DNA of 64,000 bases from Mycogone perniciosa (Eukaryota; Ascomycota; Sordariomycetes; Hypocreales; Hypocreaceae): assembly GCA_025331125.1 (NCBI GenBank), contig JAOALB010000061.1, positions 62,001-126,000 on the forward strand, written 5' to 3'. Below are positions 55,907-64,000 of this stretch, one piece after another. Made by a program: the position numbers and the translations under genes. The number at the start of each line of letters is the position of its first letter. Within the stretch, counting starts at the first letter, position 1. Under the pieces are notes generated by a model that was not told the origin of the DNA, did not search any database, and was given only the letters and a program-made list of their open reading frames with translations.

Positions 55907-57637
55907 TCAGGATTGCCTATCAATGGTAACGTACTTTTCCCAATCGATGCGTCTTAAGAGCCACTGATAGTACGTTTCCGTGAATGGGAAGAAGAAGGTA
56001 TTTCTTCCTTCTTCATTGAGATAGTAGCTTCCTTTGGAAAAGCTCAAACTCGGTGCAAGCTTCTCCAGCGCTGGCTGCAGCATCTCTGTATATTGTGTCT
56101 CCGCCACCGCGCTCGGCATCATGGCAAAGCTGTTTCCAGTCATGTTGCGTTTTTTAATCTCACGGACAATTTGACTATTGTATTGGGCTTGGTTTTCGAT
56201 CCCACTTATAAAAAAGGACCATGGCAAGATGGTGTTGGGGCCGCCGACGAACAAGAGGTTGGGAAATCCGCTGGTGGCCATGCCTGTAGACATATTGTTA
56301 ACTTTGTCCTATCACATAACCACGTATAATTTACCATAGAGGGTTCGGGGTGCTCCACCCCAGTGCTCATCAAGAGTCTTGTTGTGTTGGCCCACAACCT
56401 TGAATGCTGTGCCCCAACCCTGCATTTGATATCCTGTGCCCCAGATAATGACATCGACGCCATTGTGAATGCTTTTAGGACTGAGACTTTTGTGGGTGAC
56501 TCCATCTGGTGACTTAAAGCTGGGAGTGCGCCCTTGTCCCGGACCATTGGAGGTCTCACCAGGAGGCTCCACAGGAGCAGAAATGATGCCTGTTTCGTTA
56601 ATCAGGGTCACTGGGTCTGTTATTACTTCCACATTTGGCCTCTGAAGGACTTGGTAAAAGTTTCGTGACATCAGGAGTCGCTTAGTTCCCAATCGTCCAA
56701 CTGGGCGCAACTTCTCACGCAGAATAGGATCTCCCACTTCCTGCTCCAAGAATTCTATACAGTGTGTCTCAGCAAATTGAGCAGCCCATGATCCTGGTCT
56801 GAGAAGATAGTAGGCCCATAGACCATATATGGTTGCGAGTATGGTTGCGTATACACCTAGCAGACTAGGGATCCATTTGCCAATAAACAGGATTGCTGAG
56901 TTGGTTGGTGTGTTTGAGATTGGTAGGCAGTAAGTCATGCTCCGGACGTAGACCTTGAGAGATTTGACAACGGGTTGGATCGACTGTAGGATTTGAACGG
57001 CTGAGGGGCCGGAACCAATGTATGCTACAACCTTTCCAGATAGATCTATACCGGCTGGCCACTGGTAGGTATGCCACATATCCCCTTGGAAGGAAGAGAT
57101 GCCACTGATATTTGGGATAAAGCTGCGGTTGTAGACACCGGGTGCATATATGAGAATTTTGGTTGTCCATGCAATACGCTGTCGGGAGAGGGTGTCTTCC
57201 GCAAGTATAGTCCAAGTCATCTTCTCGTCAGACCAAACCGCCTCAAGTACATTTGTATTGAAGCATGTTCGCGAGCAAAGTTGAAACTTATCCGCGAAAC
57301 TTCTGTAGTAGTCCACAAGTTCATCGCGACTTGGATAAAGACAACTCCAATCTGAAAAACTTCACGATAAGCGAAATACTACTAATGATTATCAACGGGA
57401 AAGTGGGATCTCACCTGGCTTGCGGAACCAGCTCACTTGGTAGAGGAGGCTTTGGACGTCGCATCCAGCTCCAGGATACGTGGCCGCATTCCAAACACCG
57501 CCGTAGTCGTTACCACGATCTAAAATCTCCAGTTCTTCGGGCTCGAGGATGCCTTTCCGAAGAAGTTCTGCAGCTTGGATCAAGCCCGATATTCCTGCAC
57601 CAACGACGACGCAGAAACGATTCCGTTCTTCAACCAT
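55907..57637 (-). CDS. Baeyer-Villiger-type flavin monooxygenase
   Basis: Role (family knowledge): FAD- and NADPH-dependent insertion of oxygen next to a ketone, giving ester, lactone or carbonate. Seen: exons 57415-57637, 56335-57351 and 55907-56283 (introns 63 and 51 nt), 538 residues. FAD Rossmann motif GAGISG at about residues 13-18, GGVWNAATYPGAGCDVQSLL (typical BVMO GGTWxxxRYPGxxCD), the BVMO fingerprint FxGxxxHxxxWP as FQGDMWHTYQWP, the NADPH Rossmann GSGPSA, the late WGTGY motif, and after the last splice GFPNLLFVGGPNT. Two hydrophobic stretches near FIGKWIPSLLGVYATILATI suggest membrane contact. In cytochalasin E biosynthesis a cluster BVMO (CcsB) performs such steps; that this one does likewise is inference. 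Confidence 0.93.
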
Positions 57638-58968
57638 GATGCAGTGGTAATAGCAAAACTACTGTTGAGACGTCAGGCTCAGAGAATCTATTGTTTGTTC
57701 GTAGGGAATAGCTGCCTCATTGACAGGCCGGGGGAGGGGTGGCCCTTATTCATACATAGAATAGTATAACCTACACTATCAGGACAATCAATTCTATTTT
57801 GAGTAACGATTTGTATAGACCCAATCGGATAATCGGTCATGTATGCAGCCAACTGATGTGAGAATTTAGGAGTATGATTACTATTGTGACTATTATGATG
57901 ATCCCTGATATTAGGTTAACCCCTAATGTTAAGACCCGTGTTGTCTTACGCCTGCAGCAAATACTAATGCAAGAATTCGGAGAGTGAGGTATATTGGGAT
58001 GATTGGTGGATTTATTCCACATCTTACTTTAGACTCAGTCGAGAAGTTATATGGTGTCTCGATCCTGCTGTGCCCGCTTATATAGAGCAAGGGCCAAGTC
58101 TTCCACATCACTCTTGGATTCCTCGTCTAGTACTTGGGTTACATACAGTGAGGGAGTTTTTTATTACTAAAGTACTTGGCCATCCACATAGGGAATTTCA
58201 GGGGGCGACGTGCGTAAAGGCCCAACCAGGAGTAGCGCATGTAATGGCCAAGACATCTAGCTCAATGGGGGCAGGAATAGTATACGAGGCCGTGGGGTTG
58301 GTGATTATAGGGGGCCGGTGTTGACAGGGCTCAATCTAAATAATCTTGTGATTAATTATCGGTTTCCTCAAGATTTGGTGTAAACACTATATCAAATCAC
58401 GATATAGATAAAGCACTACATAGTATTAATACGTATGGTAGGTTTAATGCTTTACTATGAGAGAACACATTTAACACGGATGTCAAAAAAAGAGATAATA
58501 ATGACAAAGCTTATTGTGGCATGACATCTCTTTTTTCAAATGGTTCGAATGGATACGAAACGCCTACTAGCTTATATTTTGTGTAGTATTTACGGAGTAC
58601 TCCGTATATCCCAGTGGTATTGATTGATATTTACGCCAGCGTTTCATTAGCTTGGCGCTATTCCAAACCACATCGAGCACGGAATCCCTGACGTACGGGG
58701 GCTACGTAATCTGATATTGGATTGCATTGTCAGCGGCTCCATTCGGTTTAGAGCCAATGTGGCTTTTCTTTCTTTTACTTTTGCATATCTGTGCACGCGT
58801 GCTGACTGAATGGTTTATAAAAGGGACTTACTGCAAATACCGAAACTGATTTCTGACTTATAGACTCTATTTGCGGTTAAGGTGGTTGGAAACTTTTTAA
58901 GAGACATAATTTAATATCCCATTCGACTCAGTTGAGTGTCTTAAAGGCATCTCACAGAAACTATCACG
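57638..58968. promoter_or_regulatory. Divergent promoter region, BVMO and FAD oxidase
   Basis: 1.33 kb between divergent start codons. It holds a 16-nt perfect palindrome TACGGAGTACTCCGTA (58591-58606) and a TATA box on the FAD oxidase side. Short frames within it have no recognisable content. Confidence 0.5.
58816..58822 (+). promoter_or_regulatory. TATA box of the FAD oxidase gene
   Basis: TATAAAA within GGTTTATAAAAGGGAC, about 150 bp before the start codon at 58969. Confidence 0.6.
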
Positions 58969-60472
58969 ATGGCCGCATCAACACTCAGTGGAGAATCGTT
59001 AGATGCTGCGGCCCCCATGGCTAAGGAGCTACTCGCGGATTTGGGACAAAAGCTGAGTCCAAATGCGAAGGTGGTAGCGGAAGGAGGAGAAAACTGGGAA
59101 GAGTTGTTGAAACGGTGGACTGATCTTGGGACCAAGACTCCTGCGGGGATAGTGTGCATTGCCACGGAGGATGATATTGTTGAAGCTGTATGTTCACGTT
59201 TTATACCGTATGTGAATATTCTGATAACATGACCTCCAGGTAAAACTCTGTCACGAGTGCCATGTCCCGTTTGTCCCCAAAGCAGGCGGAAGCAGCTCAT
59301 GGTCCACGATCGGCCGGGATGGACTCATCATTGACCTCACAAACTTTAACGGCGTTGAGATAGACAAGATATCGGAGACTATGACTGTTCAAGGCGGTGC
59401 GCCGCACAAGGCCGCTATTTCTGCACTCTCCGAAGCCGGTTTCTGTGCTGCGCTCGGCAACGCGGGCACGGTCGGACTCGTCCCACATTGTTTGAACGGT
59501 GGCATATCATTTTTAAATGGTCTCCTCGGCTTCGGTTCTGATGCCATTGTCGCCGCTCGGATGGTTACCGCCTCAGGAGAGCTCATCACCATCTCTGAAA
59601 CCGAGAATCATGAGCTCCTATATGCCTTGAAAGGCGCTGGCCAACACTTTGGCCTTGTGACAAGCCTCACACTGCGTATAGCGCCAGTTTCAATCCTTAA
59701 CTCAGATGACGGCACAATCTGGATGGTACAAGCTGTTTTTGCGGCTGCACAAGTTCCGAGGCTTATAAAGGCTTTCGAACCTGTGGCGAACGACCCAAAT
59801 CCACACCAAGCTGGACTTGTCATGATAACAAAAGATCCCATGGGCTCGGGTTCAACAATCGCACTATGTGTACTATATTACCTCGGAAGCACATCAGATG
59901 CACTTACGCACTTTGGCAGCTTGAAGGAAAATGAGCCCCTAGTGTGGGCCGAGAACCGTGCTCCATTTGGGCTCATAAGCCAAGGTTTTGAGGCTGTCAC
60001 TAGGAAAGGGGGATATAAGCGTCTCCGGTTTGCCGGTTTGCCGAGGTTCCCAAATGATGCGAATGTCTGGGAGAAGGAGGTAGCAATTTTTGAGCAAATG
60101 GTCGAGACGTGTGGACCAGACGCTGGGGCGGGGGCGTCTGGGATTGCGTTTGAATGGGTAGGTCAGGGGGAGCCAGGAAGGTTCGAAGAGAGTGCATATG
60201 GACATCAAACAGTAAGGACGTGGGTCGAGACTATGGCGTGGTATACAGATGCTAAGGCGGCTACTTCCGTTGAGCAGTGGGAGGCCGAAGCCCTGAAGCT
60301 CGCAACGACTGGCTTTAAGGAGGAGGAAGTTGAGACGTACCAGAACTTCTCAAGGGATACGTCGATTGAAAGTCGATTTCCAGGTGCAAAAAGGCAGAGG
60401 AAGCTCAAGGCATTAAAGGCCAAGTGGGATCCGGAAGGAGTGTTCACTAAAGTCTTTCTTCAAGATGTATAA
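58969..60472 (+). CDS. BBE-like FAD-linked oxidase
   Basis: Role (family knowledge): VAO/berberine-bridge-type flavoprotein that dehydrogenates or isomerises a pathway intermediate. Seen: exon 58969-59187, a 52-nt intron, exon 59240-60472; 483 residues. The FAD-binding (PCMH) fold is clear: GIVCIATEDDIVEAVKLCHE, HVPFVPKAGGSSSWSTIGRD, GLIIDLTNFNGVEID, TVQGGAPHKAAISALSEAGF, GNAGTVGLVP, GLLGFGSDAIVAARMVTASG, LLYALKGAGQHFGLVTSLTL, and a BBE-type tail WDPEGVF. Oddity: the usual covalent FAD anchors are replaced, Ser for His in AGGSSSWS and Ala for Cys in GNAGTVG, so the flavin is probably bound non-covalently or singly (inference). No signal peptide seen, consistent with an intracellular pathway enzyme. 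Divergent from the BVMO. Confidence 0.88.
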
Positions 60473-61027
60473 GACGTGCTGGAATTTCGAGGCTCAACAG
60501 CCAAGAGTTTATATTGGTACATACCTTCGACGGTACAGCGAGGTCGTAGTTGTCGGCCGAGAGGTAGTCCTACCTGCATCAGAAGCTGCGGGGCGATATT
60601 GTTGTCACTCTGGCAGTGTAGTTCGATAGGAATATCAAATATCACCTTCAGGTTGTGCGTATAGTTAAGTTCGATGGGTTATTAAGTATCACAACCTCAT
60701 ATGAGATCTGGTTTCTACCCGTTCGATGGTGCATTCCTTACTTGAAGTATCCTTCATTGCGTTCCATATTTCGTTAATTTTCACGCTATAGGGAGAGCCT
60801 CCAATAGTAGAATCCAGATGTGGTGGGTGGTAGCCGTCGCATTACCCAAGGTCACCTATTCCACGTATATGGAGTACATCGCGTAGCTTCACCGTTGCTG
60901 GATTTGTGGTGTGACAGTAACGCCAAGATTTGCTCTATAGGATTAAATAAATCGATAGGACTAAGAGCAGACCAGCATTTCTCATTATTCTTCAAGGGTT
61001 ATAAATACATTGTGCAATACACACGCA
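60473..61027. other. Convergent spacer
   Basis: 555 bp between the stop codons of the FAD oxidase and the P450; no gene seen. Confidence 0.45.
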
Positions 61028-62729
61028 TTACGCCGTGAAATGAAGCCTCACTTTCACACCCTCCCCAGGGCAATTCGTCAGCGTTAACCCATGCTTCACA
61101 GACCCGATCTCAGATCCGTCTATAACATCGATGCGCTGAATCATCCGGATCACCACATAGGCAATCTCCGTTAGGGCATATTGCTGCCCGATGCAAATGC
61201 GCGGTCCTCCATTAAAGGGAAGATAGTCCCACCGGGGACGCCGTGTCTCCCACCGGTCTGGCTTGAAGATCTCGGCATCGTCTCCCCAAAGGTGCTTGCG
61301 GCGGTGCATAGTGTAGACCTTTATGACAAGCGATTAGCAAATGCTCAAATACTATAGTAAATATAAGGTATTGTCATTTACCGAATAGCCAATATCAGTT
61401 CCTTTTCTCACATAAATCGGAGACTTGCCATCAGGTCCTCCACCTATAGGTAATGTAGTGTCTTTACGCGCTGTGCGGACATTAAAAGGGACGACTGGGT
61501 ATAGTCGCACGCACTCGTTAAGGCACCATTGCAAATAGTGGCAGCCCTTTATTGCCTCAAACGTAATATCCCGAGGGTGAGAGTACGTTCCAAAGTTTTC
61601 TAAGATAATCGCTCGTAGACGGCGAAAGATAGCAGCATTCTGCGGATCGGCCATTATATAAAAGAACCATCCTAAAGTTGAAGCTGTAGTATCACGACCA
61701 GCGAGCAAGATATTGAGTAGTTGAGATCGAAGCTCTGTTGGATCCTGAGTCTCTTTAGCGAGAGCGCGAAGGAAAATATATTTCTCGTTATTGGTAGGCG
61801 TCTTTTCAGTAGTATTTTGTTCAAGGGCAAGCTGCACAAAATAGTCAACAAAATCATGGACTACCTTTACTAAGCGATGAAACTCTGCAGTGTGAGCCAT
61901 CCAGTAATAGGGCCCGAGACGCGTAGAAAGGGATAGGATCAACTGGGCTCGATCAAAGGCGTGGACGAAGTTGATATTCCTAGAATCGGAATTGTTTAAA
62001 TCCTCGGACTGGCTGTTAACGCTTTCGCCGAAAAGGAACTCAGTCGCAGAGTCGAGGGTAAGGCGGAAAAAGAGTATTTGAAGATCCACTAAGCCTGTCC
62101 AGCCATTGGATCCAGCAGAGCGCTCTAACACCATCATTAAGGCTCTAACATGGTCCTCCTGTAGTTTAAGGTCGCTGACTTGACCGCGATTGAACTGGGG
62201 TCGCAGCAATGCTCTTGAATGTTCCCATTGTTTACCGTTTACAGCGAACTTGTATAGCAGATTAGATATATGCATAAACTAAAGATCTTTGGCGACCTGT
62301 AAGAGTATAGTAACTTACAATACCGTTCCCAAGCAGCGGAGCAGTATTTGATATTCGGTTAGGTCCCAATTCAAAGTCATCAAACTGGACGGCCAGCATT
62401 GCTTGGATATTCCGTGGATCGTCAGTAATCATCACCTCTCTAAAAAGCGGATTTATAAGGCGCATCGTAGCAATCGGTCGGCCGTGTTTCTGGGTTTCGT
62501 TTTCAAAGAGAGACTGGAAATAAACTGGGAATTGCTTTTCGCGAGACGCACGTAGGCCGTAGATTAATTCAACAATGCCGCTCGGATCGATAGAGGACGT
62601 CCAAATTGGTGGCTGACAGCCGAGATCCCGGGCTTGGGCTGCATGACGCCGATTCTCGCGGATCTTGTTTAGAATATAGGTAACGAGAAGAACTGCTGTA
62701 GCAATAACGCCCGCGGCTGTCAAGTACAT
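61028..62729 (-). CDS. Cytochrome P450 (CYP52-clan-like)
   Basis: Role (family knowledge): heme monooxygenase, ER membrane, oxidising an alkyl position of the pathway product. Seen: exons 62319-62729, 61382-62248 and 61028-61318 (introns 70 and 63 nt), 522 residues. N-terminal anchor LTAAGVIATAVLLVTYIL; WEHSRALLRPQF (helix C); I-helix LLAGRDTTASTLGWFFYI; K-helix ExxR as NECVRLYPVVPFNVRTA; FKPDRWE; heme loop FNGGPRICIGQQYALTE with the thiolate Cys. The GPRxCIGQQ form is typical of CYP52-like alkane/fatty-acid hydroxylases and related secondary-metabolite P450s. Inference: hydroxylates or further oxidises the polyketide chain. Last gene of the cluster visible in the window. Confidence 0.93.
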
Positions 62730-64000
62730 GTTGAAGCAAACGTACCAAACCTCAGCCGATGAATAATGGATATGCGTTTGTCTCTGGAAGGCTGGCGAGA
62801 GAGAGGGGAGATGGTCAGCTTATTTTATAGCGTCTTATCTCACGAAATTAGATCTGTCACTAATGCACGATACGTACTATCAGCACCTCACTACTTTGTA
62901 TCTGCAGTGAATATAGGCCAGCTTACTTGAGATCAGAATTCCTGACGACCTCGTATTCTCAATACCATATTCCGATATTATCCGACACAGCCATGCATTA
63001 GTAAAATGATGATTAGTCCAATTTAGGCAGATAATACGATCGTACGGAGTACTCCCGTCGAACTTGTACTTGCACGTCATTGAGGGAAGAGATAGTCGCA
63101 CTCGAAGTGTCTTGATTTTGCGACGGGGTAAACGAACCAACTGTACCTTACAACTGTATGAGGGCGCAGGGCTTCTTTTCTCTGAAAACAAAGTTTGATA
63201 ACATGGTTTGTTTTTTGAACGATAGCCAAAAACGTGGGTAATAAGGACTCTCGGAGAGCGGGTTTTAGAATGAACCCGATTCCGCTCACTATCTTCTAGG
63301 CCTATGCGATGAATCCTATAGGTTCCAAAGGCTGTATGTCATAGCATTGACTACTACTAGGAAATTGGCTACAGAACATGATATCACATGCCATTTCACG
63401 TGATATCATGGCTTGCGAGAAGACATGGATTACTCGGCTAAATGGGACAAAATATTACTAACAAATATGGGCCTAGTAAGTCACGCTAGACCCAACGCAG
63501 TTGTCACCTGACCGGACCTCTCATCAGCTGGGTAAGCTACTGGGCCAATGAACTGGCAGATGTTTCTTGCCCGCACTACGAAGTACCTACTCCCTACTCC
63601 GTACATTATCGCTCATTGCGCAAAACATCACTAGCCGTTGTCTTCCATCACCGCGCACACTTATTATGAGTCGCCGTGCTGATATATAGAATTGGCTGAA
63701 ATCCATTAATGCAACTGAAATCGTTGTCACCGACGAGGGATGTGAAAAAGACCCCTGTTCAGACTCTGAGCGACCTCATAAATAAGCACGGCTTGATGAA
63801 GGCACTCAACGCGACACTTGCGAAGTTGTCGGATAACGTTGGTCTAGTTGTTGGAATAAGCAAAATGTGTATGCAAGGGAACCTGTGATCTGACGTGAGG
63901 TGGAACAGAACGCGCCGCGTTCTGCTTCTGTGATAGAAATGGCGGGAAGAGAATCCAAGGAAAATGGAGGAGAACGCGAGAGCACAGGGAACAATTGAGT
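62730..64000. other. P450 promoter and region without recognised genes
   Basis: 1.27 kb to the window end. It holds TACGGAGTA motifs (about 63043, 63597) and a near-perfect hairpin (63377-63410). The short frames at 62880-63290 and 63806-63994 have no recognisable content. The cluster could continue to the right of the window. Confidence 0.5.
63377..63410. repeat. 14-bp inverted repeat with 6-nt loop
   Basis: Arm CATGATATCACATG (63377-63390), loop CCATTT, arm CACGTGATATCATG (63397-63410); 13 of 14 positions pair. Possible regulator site or extruded hairpin upstream of the P450. Confidence 0.8.

Noticed and set aside
58070..58324. 84-residue plus-strand frame between BVMO and FAD oxidase
   Set aside because: Too short, no motif, and located in the divergent promoter region.

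Overview
The window looks like a filamentous ascomycete, most probably a member of the Eurotiales (Aspergillus or Penicillium type). Genes are split by short (about 50-135 nt) introns with GTRNGT donors, lariat-like CTAAC boxes and CAG/TAG acceptors. The housekeeping proteins read like Aspergillus orthologues, a 16-nt intron splits a tRNA-Val(AAC) gene, the short palindromic motif TACGGAGTA is scattered through non-coding DNA, and repeats carry heavy RIP-type (C-to-T) damage. The species was not identified.

Region 1 (1-21.8 kb) is ordinary core genome: a fungal protein-kinase-like gene (partial at the left edge), the PRP19 splicing factor/ubiquitin ligase, an OHCU decarboxylase (purine catabolism), an uncharacterised basic protein, a HAM1-like lipid-binding protein, an acyl-CoA thioesterase, cytochrome c oxidase subunit IV, a DUF4604 protein, tRNA-Val and a KRE2/MNT1-type mannosyltransferase. 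Embedded in it is an odd locus (13.4-16.1 kb). An unrecognised Arg-rich reading frame with one in-frame TAG is preceded by five tandem repeats, each holding a complete, well-formed spliceosomal intron, and is followed by a second set of tandem repeats.

Region 2 (21.8-39.4 kb) is a decay zone: a frameshifted GH18 chitinase fragment, a Helitron helicase relic full of stops, then about 12.9 kb of extremely AT-rich, RIP-ravaged DNA. Despite the damage, one Ty3/gypsy LTR retrotransposon can be delimited exactly (27318-34569, two 400-bp LTRs, 5-bp target duplication CCTTT). A second copy of the same family lies in inverted orientation to its right. A 71-bp undamaged island with 10-bp direct repeats sits inside the first copy, and a close relative of that island lies in the promoter region of the secondary-metabolite cluster.

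Region 3 (39.8-62.7 kb) is a five-gene secondary-metabolite cluster abutting the decay zone: a 4251-residue PKS-NRPS hybrid with no working ER domain, a stand-alone trans-enoyl reductase, a Baeyer-Villiger monooxygenase, a BBE-like FAD oxidase and a cytochrome P450, with alternating strands and two divergent promoter regions. The inferred logic is that the PKS with the trans-ER builds a C-methylated reduced polyketide, the C-A-T module amidates it with an amino acid, and the C-terminal reductase releases an aldehyde that the oxygenases tailor. The enzyme set resembles cytochalasan-type pathways, but the hydrolase and Diels-Alderase of such clusters are not in the window, so the product class is only inferred. 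The synthetase has an unusual extra C-terminal half of a condensation domain.
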